From Massilia timonae CCUG 45783 (GTDB lineage: Bacteria > Pseudomonadota > Gammaproteobacteria > Burkholderiales > Burkholderiaceae_D): 64,000 nt of DNA. Below the pieces are notes generated by a model. The model saw nothing but the letters and a program-made list of their open reading frames with translations, was not told the DNA's origin and did no database searches. A program made the position numbers and the translations under genes. Numbering within the stretch: the first letter of the stretch is position 1; each line of letters opens with the position of its first letter. Positions 38,104 to 48,901 of this stretch are shown piece after piece. The stretch covers positions 951,922-1,015,921 of the forward strand of contig NZ_JH992922.1 of NCBI RefSeq assembly GCF_000315425.1, in the 5' to 3' direction.

Positions 38104-40868
38104 TCTTTAACCTCGATAGTCACGGTTTCTTCCTTATCGGATCTGACAATATGAGTCAGGCCGTTCTCATCCGTTTTTCCATACTCAAACGTTCCGTCTT
38201 CGCGCTTGATTCTGTAATCGACATGAGCAAGTGGTGCGCCGGTGGCTTTATCACGCACGGTAAAAGCTTCATCAAAGAGGTTTGCATTAGAATCGGGCAA
38301 GCTGCCTAACCTGGATGGACTGCCTTCGCCCTTATCAAATTGGTGTTTGCCGCCCTTGACGGAAAACTTCCCCGGACAGGCGAACGTAATGTCCCCACCT
38401 TCCAGCGTGATCGCCGACTCGCCCGCCTGCAGCACAATCTTTTCCTTCGCCTTGATCTCGATCCGGTCATTCACCGACATCACGGTGACTTCCTTGTCCG
38501 CCAAAATCTCCAGCTGATCCGTATGCGCCTGCAACGACACCGGTCCATTCGCCGCAATCGCTTGAATCCCGCCCGCATGCGAAAACAGGCTGGCAGCGCC
38601 ACCTGCAACAGTCGACACCGTATGCGCCGCGGCGATATGGACATCCGACTGCGTCGTCCACTGCATCTGCCCGCCGGCATAGATCACGGTCGATGCCGGC
38701 GTCGCCCAATTGATGCTGGCCGCCGAGTCCATCAGCACGACCGCCGCCCCGAATTTTTCAACGGGCTGCCCGCCATCGAGCTCGCGCGACCCCACCTTGG
38801 CCTTGAGCGTCGTCTGACCACCTACCGCGCCGTCGTACTTGCCCCTGGCCTGAGGATCGATCAGCGCGATGAATTCCTCCTGCGCCTTGGCCGCGTCAAG
38901 ACTGAACAGCGCCTGCGACTGGCCCGCCGCATCGCGCAGCGCGTCGCCCAGCGATTGCGCCGCCTTGAACTGCGCCACAGCCTCCGCCACATCCATCTGC
39001 GTCGACGTGATCCCGCTGCCGAGCTGCGGCCGCGCACTGGTCGACAGCAGGACGCCTTCACCGCCGCGCACGACCGCCCAGGCATCGGTGCGCAGCTCGA
39101 AGCCGCTGCCGCGATAACGGACACGTTGTGACGTGCCGGGCGGCTGCTCGATCAGATAACCAAGATTGAGTTCGCTGCCGGCGCTGCTGCTTGCCAGCCG
39201 CGTGCGCAGCTGTCCGGGCGTATCGTCCACCTGCCACTGATTGAAGCCCCCGCCATCGAAGTTCCGGCTATGGATACCGGACAGCACGCCGGCGTGATCC
39301 GCCCCCGAATCCACGCCAGCCGGGAAGGGCGGTAGATCGAGGCCGTTATGCAACTGCGCCACGATGACTGGCCGGTCGATATCGCCTTCAATAAAATCCA
39401 CCAGCACTTCGGTGCCGATGCGCGGCGTGAACACAGTGCCCCAGTTCGGCCCGGCCAGCGCCTCGGCCACCCGTATCCAGCTGCCGGAAGCATCGTTGCC
39501 CGGCGCGCTGCCCCGTTCATCCAGGTTGTGCGCCACGCCTCCGGGATTCGGATTGACGCCACGCTGCCAAGCGAACTGGACTTTTACTTGATGATCGCGC
39601 GTGCTGGTGGCGACCGCATTCGGCAAGCCGACCACCAGCGCGGTCTGCGGCCCCAGGCTCGTGCAGGGATGCGGCGCGGCGGTCGCGACCGGCACCAGCG
39701 CCACCACGTCGCGCACGCAGGCGAAGGTATTGCAATAGGTGCCGTTCTCGACCTGTTTCGACGCGCCAGCGATGCCGGTGTCGAAGTTGTTGCGCGCCTC
39801 GTGTTGCACCCACAGCACGGTGAAGGCGTTGGCGCCGGCCGGATAGCGGTCGTGCTGCGTCAAGCTAAAGCCGTGTCCCGCCGCCAGCCGGCGCACGGCG
39901 CCCGCGCCTTCGAAGACCTTGTTGTCCAACTCGAGCGCCAGCAGCATCAACTCGCTGTGACCACGCATCGCGGCGCCGGTGTCGCCGCCGATGCGTTCGC
40001 CGCTGCCGTCGTGGATGGAGAGCGCGGGCAGGGCGCCGGCATCGAGGTGCGAACCCAGTTCGGCTGCCGGCGCCAGCAAGACGGCCGGGTTCCAGCTGCT
40101 GATGCTGACGCCGTTGGCTGCTACCCGGCGCCTTGCGTGGAAGGCGTCGATCGCATCGTCGCGCTCGGTCGCACGCACGCCATGAAAGCGCAACGTCGCG
40201 CCGCCGGGCATTGGGGGAATCCGCGCCCGCCGGTCGAAGATCACCAGCCGGTGCCGCGCCTGGCCGTGGTCGGCGCCCGCCACTGTCTCGAACGGAGAAT
40301 GATCGAAGCGCCAGCTCAGGCCCTCGGACGCCAGCAGCCGCGCGAAGAATGCGTAATCGCTTTCGCGGTACTGGGTGCAGACGGGCCGTGGCGTCAGTTC
40401 CTGCGTCACGTCGAACGCGACGTTCACCTGTGGATAATCGGCCAGTAATTCACAGACGATGTCGCGCACCGTCTTGTTCTGGAACAGGTAGCAATCGCGC
40501 CGCAGCGTCAACAGCGCCAGCGCCGGTTCGAGCACCAGGCGGTAGCGGGCGACGCCGCCATCGGCGCCCAGCCAGGACGCTTGCGTACACAGGCCATGCC
40601 AGGCGCGCCGGCCGCCGTCCGGCTGCAGCAGCCCGACAGTCAATTCTTCGCCGATGAAGGAAGACAGGTCGAGGTCGGTCGAGGTGCTGAGCGCATCGAC
40701 CTCGAAGCGGAACAGCTCGTTGACGGCCTCGCGTCCCGCGAAGCGCTCCGCCACCAGCGATTGCGGCAAACCGCTTTGCTGGCTGCTGGCCAGGGTGAGG
40801 AGCCGCGCGTGCTGGCTCAGGCCCGTGCCGTACAGGCCGAGCGAAGCGGGGGCGGGAAAGGCTCTCAT
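38100..40868 (-). CDS. vgrG: VgrG (TssI) spike protein with C-terminal TTR-like extension
   Basis: The 922-residue VgrG has the gp27-like N-terminal region (LVAERFAGREAVNELFRFEVDAL), then the gp5 OB-fold (VQFAWQRGVNPNPGG, SWIRVAEALAGPNWG, FIEGDIDRPVIVAQL). The DUF2345 region follows (about residues 690-840), with the beta-helix reading VTVMSVNDRIEIKAKEKIVLQAGESAITLEGGDITF. The last 50 or so residues (AFTVRDKATGAPLAHVDYRI...FEYGKTDENGLTH) form a transthyretin-like beta domain of the type that binds a cognate effector. The effector candidate follows by a 4-base overlap. The tssK gene is 18 bases upstream. Confidence 0.95.
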   Translation of the reverse strand: MRAFPAPASLGLYGTGLSQHARLLTLASSQQSGLPQSLVAERFAGREAVNELFRFEVDALSTSTDLDLSSFIGEELTVGLLQPDGGRRAWHGLCTQASWLGADGGVARYRLVLEPALALLTLRRDCYLFQNKTVRDIVCELLADYPQVNVAFDVTQELTPRPVCTQYRESDYAFFARLLASEGLSWRFDHSPFETVAGADHGQARHRLVIFDRRARIPPMPGGATLRFHGVRATERDDAIDAFHARRRVAANGVSISSWNPAVLLAPAAELGSHLDAGALPALSIHDGSGERIGGDTGAAMRGHSELMLLALELDNKVFEGAGAVRRLAAGHGFSLTQHDRYPAGANAFTVLWVQHEARNNFDTGIAGASKQVENGTYCNTFACVRDVVALVPVATAAPHPCTSLGPQTALVVGLPNAVATSTRDHQVKVQFAWQRGVNPNPGGVAHNLDERGSAPGNDASGSWIRVAEALAGPNWGTVFTPRIGTEVLVDFIEGDIDRPVIVAQLHNGLDLPPFPAGVDSGADHAGVLSGIHSRNFDGGGFNQWQVDDTPGQLRTRLASSSAGSELNLGYLIEQPPGTSQRVRYRGSGFELRTDAWAVVRGGEGVLLSTSARPQLGSGITSTQMDVAEAVAQFKAAQSLGDALRDAAGQSQALFSLDAAKAQEEFIALIDPQARGKYDGAVGGQTTLKAKVGSRELDGGQPVEKFGAAVVLMDSAASINWATPASTVIYAGGQMQWTTQSDVHIAAAHTVSTVAGGAASLFSHAGGIQAIAANGPVSLQAHTDQLEILADKEVTVMSVNDRIEIKAKEKIVLQAGESAITLEGGDITFACPGKFSVKGGKHQFDKGEGSPSRLGSLPDSNANLFDEAFTVRDKATGAPLAHVDYRIKREDGTFEYGKTDENGLTHIVRSDKEETVTIEVKE

Positions 40869-40886
40869 CGGCGCGCTATTCCGCGT

Positions 40887-42239
40887 TCAGGACATCACCG
40901 CCAGCAGCTCGAGCTTGAGCTCCTTCATGCCGGCCGGGACGTAGATCGAGATCGACTGCGCCTTGAGCATGCGCTCGTACATCGCCCCTTTCGCCTCGAG
41001 GATGAAGTAGCAGGTGTCGGGCCGCACGGGGATCGCCGCCGGCGGCTGTGGCGTGTACTGCAGGCGCACGCCGGGCAGGGCCGAGAGCACGAATTTCTCG
41101 ACGTCGTCCGGGGCGCCGACCTTGAAGCGCAGCGGCGCCACGTCGACCAGTTCCACCGCCGGGATGTCGGCCGAGACGGCGATGTAGAAGGTGGTGTCGT
41201 CGTCGATCTTGCCCGAGTCGAGCATGCCGATGTGGTAGCAGGGCCGCACCTCGTTCAGGGCGATGCCGAAGTACTTGGCCGAGATGACGGTGTCGAGCAG
41301 TTCGCGGATGATCTGGTGCAGCCTGGCGAAGGCGGGGCCGGGATCGTGGTGCTGGTAGGACGGCAGATCGGACAGGGTCCAGCTCTTGGAAAAGGTCATC
41401 AGGCCGCCGGCCACGTCCAGCAGCGCCTCGAACACGCGCTCGGGGTGCAGCGCCGGCTGGTTGAAATGATGCGACAGCGTCGCATAGGCCGAACTGGCCG
41501 TGTGCAGCAGCCAGAACGAGGACATGTCGCCCGAGCGGAATTCGATGACGTTGCGAGTCGGCTCGCGGTGGTGGCCGTACAGCGCGCCGACCTTGGCCTG
41601 CAGCGCGTCGAGCAGGCGGCGCAACTGCTGGAACAGGGCCGGGGCGGCGCCCAGCGACATCGACGGCGGCACCAGCGCCGGATCGAGCTCGAAGCCGCCG
41701 GTGGCGCATCTGCGCACGCGCAGCAAGGGAAAGTGGATGTAGGCGTCGCGCGGCTCGAATTCGGACACCAGGCGCAGCGCGCGCTTCAGGTAGGCCAGCT
41801 GCACCGGCGCCGCCTGGGTGTAGAGGTCGGGCGTCTCTTCGTTGGCCTGGATGAAGCGGGTAGTGCTGGCGGACTGCGTGGCCGCCTGCCCCGGCTGGAC
41901 GAAGTTGGCGTTGAAGGGCTTGAGTCCCGGCAGCGCCGCGTAATACGTCACGGCCTGCACCGACTGCTGCAGGCCGCTCAGGTCGACGGTGCCGGGCAGC
42001 TCGTCGAGGCCGGGCGCCTCGTACAGCTCGCCGTCCTGGAAGCGCAGCGACAGGTTTAGCACGCGCAGCATGCCGCTCGCCAGCGCCTCGCGGTCGATGT
42101 CGAATCCCTCGACCCCCCATGCATACGGGTGCGCCGCCTTGACGCCCTTGTACAGGCAATGCTCGTGATAGGCGTCCTGGCGCTGGAAATGCTGCGGGCG
42201 CAGCAGCAGGCCTTCGCCCCAGAGGACTTTGCTGGTCAT
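40887..42239 (-). CDS. tssK: Type VI secretion baseplate protein TssK
   Basis: The 450-residue protein begins MTSKVLWGEGLLLRPQHFQRQDAY, the diagnostic TssK start, and keeps the family segments FPLLRVRRC, YGHHREPTRNVIEF and LTFSKSWTLSDLP-like (GGLMTFSKSWTL). The C-terminal receptor-like domain ends VPAGMKELKLELLAV. TssK connects the baseplate to the membrane complex. It is divergent from tssE, with a 149-bp intergenic region probably holding both promoters, and is followed by vgrG. tssL and tssM, its usual neighbours, are absent. Confidence 0.95.
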   Translation of the reverse strand: MTSKVLWGEGLLLRPQHFQRQDAYHEHCLYKGVKAAHPYAWGVEGFDIDREALASGMLRVLNLSLRFQDGELYEAPGLDELPGTVDLSGLQQSVQAVTYYAALPGLKPFNANFVQPGQAATQSASTTRFIQANEETPDLYTQAAPVQLAYLKRALRLVSEFEPRDAYIHFPLLRVRRCATGGFELDPALVPPSMSLGAAPALFQQLRRLLDALQAKVGALYGHHREPTRNVIEFRSGDMSSFWLLHTASSAYATLSHHFNQPALHPERVFEALLDVAGGLMTFSKSWTLSDLPSYQHHDPGPAFARLHQIIRELLDTVISAKYFGIALNEVRPCYHIGMLDSGKIDDDTTFYIAVSADIPAVELVDVAPLRFKVGAPDDVEKFVLSALPGVRLQYTPQPPAAIPVRPDTCYFILEAKGAMYERMLKAQSISIYVPAGMKELKLELLAVMS

Positions 42240-42388
42240 GGCTGTTGTTCCTTCACCTTGTTCTTTGCGAAAGGAAACGATAACGACGAGATGCTGTTGC
42301 GCATGTGAACTTGATCAAAGGTTGGCGCTAAACGCCGTGGCAACATGCTTCGGTGCGCAACACCAGCTTGTGCCAACGAGGGGGATCG

Positions 42389-42907
42389 ATGAAAGGATTC
42401 ACGCCGGACCTGTTCGACCGCCTGCTCGGCCAGCCGCTGCGCAATGGCGTGGTAGTGGCGCGCCTGAACGTCGAGGAACTGAAGGATGCGGTCGCGCGCG
42501 ACCTCGAAGCGCTGCTCAACACGCGCTCGACCATCCAGGACGGCGCGCTGGCCGTCTTTCCCGAATGCGGCAAGTCGATGGTCGGCTATGGGCTGTGCGA
42601 CTTCGCCGACCGCTCGCTGTCCAGTCCCACCGACCGCGCCCACATTTGCGCCTGCATCGAAAACACCATCGCGCGCCACGAGCCGCGGCTGCAGAACGTG
42701 AAGGCGCTGCTCGAGATGCAGGGCGATGCCGGCGCGCCCTCGGTCAACCGCCTCGGTTTTTCGATCACGGCGGTGCTGGTGGGAAGCATGTCGGAGGAGC
42801 CGGTCAACTTCGACGCCGTGCTGCAGCCGTCCACGCTCCAGTACAGCATCCGCAAGGCCGGCCGCGCGGGCGCGGCGGCGGCGGCATCGGCGATGGCGGG
42901 AGCCTGA
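42389..42907 (+). CDS. tssE: Type VI secretion baseplate protein TssE (gp25-like)
   Basis: The 172-residue protein has the gp25-like core: DLFDRLLG, VVARLNVEELKDAVARDLEALLNTRS, MVGYGLCDFADRSL and IENTIARHEPRLQNVKALLEM. TssE is the baseplate wedge component that starts sheath polymerisation. ATG 42389 follows GAGGGGG. An unusual Ala/Gly-rich tail (AGRAGAAAAASAMAG) ends the protein. It is the first gene of the tssE-tssF-tssG operon. Confidence 0.92.
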   Translation: MKGFTPDLFDRLLGQPLRNGVVVARLNVEELKDAVARDLEALLNTRSTIQDGALAVFPECGKSMVGYGLCDFADRSLSSPTDRAHICACIENTIARHEPRLQNVKALLEMQGDAGAPSVNRLGFSITAVLVGSMSEEPVNFDAVLQPSTLQYSIRKAGRAGAAAAASAMAGA

Positions 42908-42908
42908 G

Positions 42909-44750
42909 TTGGACCGCCTGCTACCCTATTACGAAAGCGAACTGGCCTACCTGCGGCGCAACCTGCGCGAATTCGCCGAGCGCTATCCGCGCATCGCCGG
43001 GCGCCTGGCGATCAGCGGCGAAGTATGCGAAGACCCGCATACCGAACGCATGATCGAGTCGTTCGCCTTCCTGAACGCGCGCATCGCCAAGCGCCTGGAC
43101 GACGACTATCCCGAGTTCACCGAGGCGCTGTTCGATGTGCTGTATCCACATTACCTGCGGCCTTTTCCATCGTGCTCGATCGCGCGCCTGGACGTCGCCG
43201 CCGCGGCCAAGCAGCAGACCACGGTGAGCACCATCCCGCGCGGCACCAAGCTGACCACGCGCCCGGTGCGCGGCGTGACCTGCATCTTCCGCACCGTGTA
43301 CCCGGTCGCGATGGCGCCGCTGGTCCTGAGCCGGGCGGTGTTCTCGCCGATCATCCACGCGCCGGATGCGGTGCGCCTGCCGCCCGGCGCCAGCGCGAGC
43401 ATCAGCCTGTCCCTGAACGTTGGCTGCGAAGGCGGCGGCCTGGAGGCGATCGACCTGCCGGCGCTGCGCCTGTTCCTCGATGGCGAACCGTCGTTCTGCG
43501 CGGCCCTGCGCGACGCGCTGCTGGCGCGCACGGTCGCGGCCTATGCGCAGCCCGAGGGCGGCCACTGGATCGCCCTGCCGGCGCTGCCGGTGCGCGCCGC
43601 CGGCTTCATCGAGGACGACGCGCTGATCGACTTCCCGGCCCGTTCCCACACCGCCTACCGCCTGCTGACCGAATACTTCTGCTTTCCCGAGAAGTTCAAT
43701 TTCGTCGATCTCGACCTGGCGCTGCTGGCGCGCAGCCTGCCCGCGGGCACGCGCCGCCTCACCGTGCACCTGGCCCTGAACGGGATCCGCAGCGACTCGA
43801 ACCTGGCGCGCATGCTGTCCACCCTGTCGACCAACAACCTGGTGGCGGGCTGCACGCCGGTGATCAACCTGTTCGCCCAGCGCGGCGAACCGATCCGCCT
43901 GACCCATGCCACGGCCAGCTATCCGGTGCTGGCCGATGCGCGCCGCGCCTATGCCTACGAGGTCAACGCGATCGACGAGGTCAACCTGGTGCGCCAGACG
44001 CCGCAGGGCGAGACGGTGGTGCGGTTCCAGCCCTTCTATTCGCTCAAGCATGCGCAGACGCCCGAGCAGAACGGGCATTACTGGGCCATGCGCCGCGACG
44101 ACACGATGGCCGAGCGCAGCCCGGGCTTCGAAACCCAGATCTCGATCGTCGACATCGACTTCGACCCGGCCGACGTCGAGACCACGACCCTGAACCTGGA
44201 GCTGACCTGCACCAACCGCGATCTGCCGCTGCTGCTCAGCTACGGCCAGCCGGGCGGCGACCTGTTCCTCGAAGGCGGATCTGGCGTGCGCGAGATTTCC
44301 TTCCTGCGCAAACCCAGCCCCACCTGGCGCTTCTCGCGCGGACGCAGCGCGCACTGGCGCCTGATCTCGCTGCTCTCGCTCAACCACCTGTCGCTGGCTG
44401 ACGGCGGCGTCGACGCCTTCCGCGAGATGCTGGCCCTGCACGACCTGCCGCGCTCGGCGGCGTCGACGCGCCAGGTCGGCGGCATCAATGCGATCGCCTA
44501 TACGCCCACCAGCGCCTGGCTGTCCGGGAACCCCTTCAACTGCCTGGTGCGCGGGGTCGAGGTCAGGATCGCGATCGACGAGGAAGCGTTCGTGGGCAGC
44601 GGCATCCATGCCTTCGCCCACATCGTCGAGCGCTTCCTGGCGCTGTACGTGCACGCCAACAGCTTCACCCAGCTGGTGATCGTGTCCCACCAATCCGGAG
44701 AGGAGCTGCTGCGATGCGGGCCGAGAAGCGGAGAACTGAGCCTCCTGTGA
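42909..44750 (+). CDS. tssF: Type VI secretion baseplate protein TssF
   Basis: The 613-residue protein begins LDRLLPYYESELAYLRRNLREFAERYPRIAGRL, the signature TssF start, followed by MIESFAFLNARIAKRLDDDYPEFTEALFDVLYPHYLRPFPS. The start is probably TTG 42909, one base after the tssE stop, so coupling is tight. TssF forms the baseplate wedge together with TssG and TssE. The last 37 bases overlap tssG. Confidence 0.95.
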   Translation: MDRLLPYYESELAYLRRNLREFAERYPRIAGRLAISGEVCEDPHTERMIESFAFLNARIAKRLDDDYPEFTEALFDVLYPHYLRPFPSCSIARLDVAAAAKQQTTVSTIPRGTKLTTRPVRGVTCIFRTVYPVAMAPLVLSRAVFSPIIHAPDAVRLPPGASASISLSLNVGCEGGGLEAIDLPALRLFLDGEPSFCAALRDALLARTVAAYAQPEGGHWIALPALPVRAAGFIEDDALIDFPARSHTAYRLLTEYFCFPEKFNFVDLDLALLARSLPAGTRRLTVHLALNGIRSDSNLARMLSTLSTNNLVAGCTPVINLFAQRGEPIRLTHATASYPVLADARRAYAYEVNAIDEVNLVRQTPQGETVVRFQPFYSLKHAQTPEQNGHYWAMRRDDTMAERSPGFETQISIVDIDFDPADVETTTLNLELTCTNRDLPLLLSYGQPGGDLFLEGGSGVREISFLRKPSPTWRFSRGRSAHWRLISLLSLNHLSLADGGVDAFREMLALHDLPRSAASTRQVGGINAIAYTPTSAWLSGNPFNCLVRGVEVRIAIDEEAFVGSGIHAFAHIVERFLALYVHANSFTQLVIVSHQSGEELLRCGPRSGELSLL

Positions 44751-45853
44751 TCGAGCGCCTGCTGCGCGAGCCGTGGCGCTTCGAGTTCTTCCAGGCGGTG
44801 CGCGTGCTCGAGCTATGGCTCAAGCGCCGCGGCCGCCGGCCGCACGGCCTGGTGCCCGACATGCTGCGGTTCCGGAACACCCTCTCCCTCGGCTTCCCGG
44901 CCAGCCAGCTGGAAGCCATCGAGCCCGAGCTGCGCGACCTCGAGGTCGGCATGCCCTTCGACCTGCCGATCGACGCCGCCGCGCTGGGCGAGGCGGTGCG
45001 CGAAGGGACCTTGCGCCGGGTGCACCTGACCCCCGCCTTCATGGGCCTGCTGGGCGGGCACGGCGTGCTGCCGGCCCACTACACCGAGCGCATCGCCGAG
45101 CACGCGGCGCGCCACAAGAACGAAGACGAGGACCAGGGCCCGCGCGCCTTCCTGGACGCGTTCTCGAACCGCTCGCTGGCGCTGTTCTACGAAGCCTGGC
45201 GCAAGTACCGCTTGCCGTTCAAGTACCAGCTGGACGGCCAGGATGCCTTCCTGCCCCTGCTGCTGTCCCTGGCCGGCCTGGGCGACGCCGCGCTGCGCCG
45301 GCGCCTGGCCGGCGCGGCCGACGGCGCCGTGCTGGACGAATCGATCGGGTATTTCGCGGCGGCGATCCGGCACCGGCCGGTGTCCGCCGTGCAGCTGGCG
45401 CGGGTGCTGTCGGAATACTTCGGCGAACAGGTCGAGGCCGAGCAGTTCGTCGGTTCCTGGTACGACGTGCCGCCGGCGCAGCAGACCACGCTGGGCCAGG
45501 ACAGCGCCGTCCTCGGCGGGCGCGCGATCGCCGGCGCGCGCGTCTGGCAGCGCAGCCTGCGCCTGCGCCTGGTCGTGGGGCCGCTGGCGCATGCCGGCTT
45601 CCAGGCCTTCTTGCCGGGCGGCCTGGCGGCGCGGGCCTTGGGGAGCGTGCTGGCGCTGTTCACCGGCGTCGCGCTCGAATACGAAGTCGAGGTGGTCCTG
45701 CGCGCCGCCGACGTCCACAACACCACGCTGGACGACCTGCATCCCGGCCGCCTCGGCTGGGACGCCTTCCTGGTGCTGGACGCCCCGCCGGGCGACCGCC
45801 ACGACGTGCGCTATGACCTGAACGCGGCCGGACGGCCGCCGCACGCCTGCTGA
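44714..45853 (+). CDS. tssG: Type VI secretion baseplate protein TssG
   Basis: The 379-residue protein has the TssG landmarks LLREPWRFEFFQAVRVLELWLKR, LRFRNTLSLGFPASQLEAI, LTPAFMGLLGGHGVLPAHYTERIAEH, FLDAFSNRSLALFYEAWRKYR and YFGEQVEAEQFVGSWYDVP. It completes the TssE-F-G wedge. It overlaps tssF by 37 bases and ends the operon; the next gene is 70 bases away. Confidence 0.95.
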   Translation: MRAEKRRTEPPVIERLLREPWRFEFFQAVRVLELWLKRRGRRPHGLVPDMLRFRNTLSLGFPASQLEAIEPELRDLEVGMPFDLPIDAAALGEAVREGTLRRVHLTPAFMGLLGGHGVLPAHYTERIAEHAARHKNEDEDQGPRAFLDAFSNRSLALFYEAWRKYRLPFKYQLDGQDAFLPLLLSLAGLGDAALRRRLAGAADGAVLDESIGYFAAAIRHRPVSAVQLARVLSEYFGEQVEAEQFVGSWYDVPPAQQTTLGQDSAVLGGRAIAGARVWQRSLRLRLVVGPLAHAGFQAFLPGGLAARALGSVLALFTGVALEYEVEVVLRAADVHNTTLDDLHPGRLGWDAFLVLDAPPGDRHDVRYDLNAAGRPPHAC

Positions 45854-45923
45854 ACGCACCTGCCGGCGCCGATGGCGTATCCTGACGATGTCAGGCTTCG
45901 CGCCTCAATGAACGGGAATGGTG

Positions 45924-46331
45924 ATGAGCGAACGTATCATCTCGGCGATCAAGCTGGGCGGCCAGCAGCTGGCCGCCGTGGTCACGCTGCCGGGGCCGGA
46001 GCGCTACGAGTACTTCATCAAGCGCGTCGCCGACGCGCGCGAGGTGTGGGGGCTGTACCAGGACGGCTGGGCCCTGGCCAAGACCGACGACGGCACCCTG
46101 GTGTTTCCGATGTGGCCGGCGAGCGACTACGCCAGCCTGTGCGCCGAATACGAATGGGACGGCTATGACGCCCAGGCGTTCTCGCTCGAGGAGCTGATCG
46201 ACGAATTGCTGCCGCAGCTGGAAGAAGACCGGGTGTTGCCGGGCGTGTTCTATACCCCGGGCGACAAGGGCATCACGCCGAGCGTGGTCCAGCTGATCGG
46301 CGACCTGGAGGACGAGCTGCGCAGGACCTGA
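45924..46331 (+). CDS. DUF2750 family protein
   Basis: The 135-residue cytoplasmic protein matches the DUF2750 pattern: RYEYFIKRVADAREVWGLYQDGWALAKTDDGTLVFPMWP, followed by AFSLEELIDELLPQLEEDRVLPGVFYTPGDKG. Function is unknown. ATG 45924 is favoured by GGGA six bases upstream; ATG 45918 is possible. It is convergent with the histidine kinase, whose stop is 9 bases away, and no strong terminator is visible between them. Confidence 0.85.
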   Translation: MSERIISAIKLGGQQLAAVVTLPGPERYEYFIKRVADAREVWGLYQDGWALAKTDDGTLVFPMWPASDYASLCAEYEWDGYDAQAFSLEELIDELLPQLEEDRVLPGVFYTPGDKGITPSVVQLIGDLEDELRRT

Positions 46332-46340
46332 TTCCGTGTT

Positions 46341-48680
<2,340 letters not shown>

Positions 48681-48801
48681 CTGTCTGTTTCCGGTAAAAC
48701 GTCATCTATACCACAACGGCCCGGCCGGGAGCGTCCGCGTCCGGTGAATGACACATAAATATTAAAAATGCCGCTAAGAAAAGCACAAGCGTGCCGCACC
48801 A

Positions 48802-48830
48802 GTGTCATCAAACTGTGACCAAACTGTCAC
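48802..48830 (+). promoter_or_regulatory. Pho-box-like array upstream of phoX
   Basis: Three 7-base units, GTGTCAT (48802), CTGTGAC (48813) and CTGTCAC (48824), repeat every 11 bases, separated by 4-base spacers. The consensus CTGTCAT-N4-CTGTCAT is the PhoB site. It sits 72-100 bases before the phoX start, so PhoB activation under phosphate starvation is likely. Confidence 0.78.
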
Positions 48831-48901
48831 GGAGTCGTCATGTTGCCTTACTACCATTTAGTGGCTTTCCTTTCCCACACTAGAAAACAGGATCCACTTC
48901 C

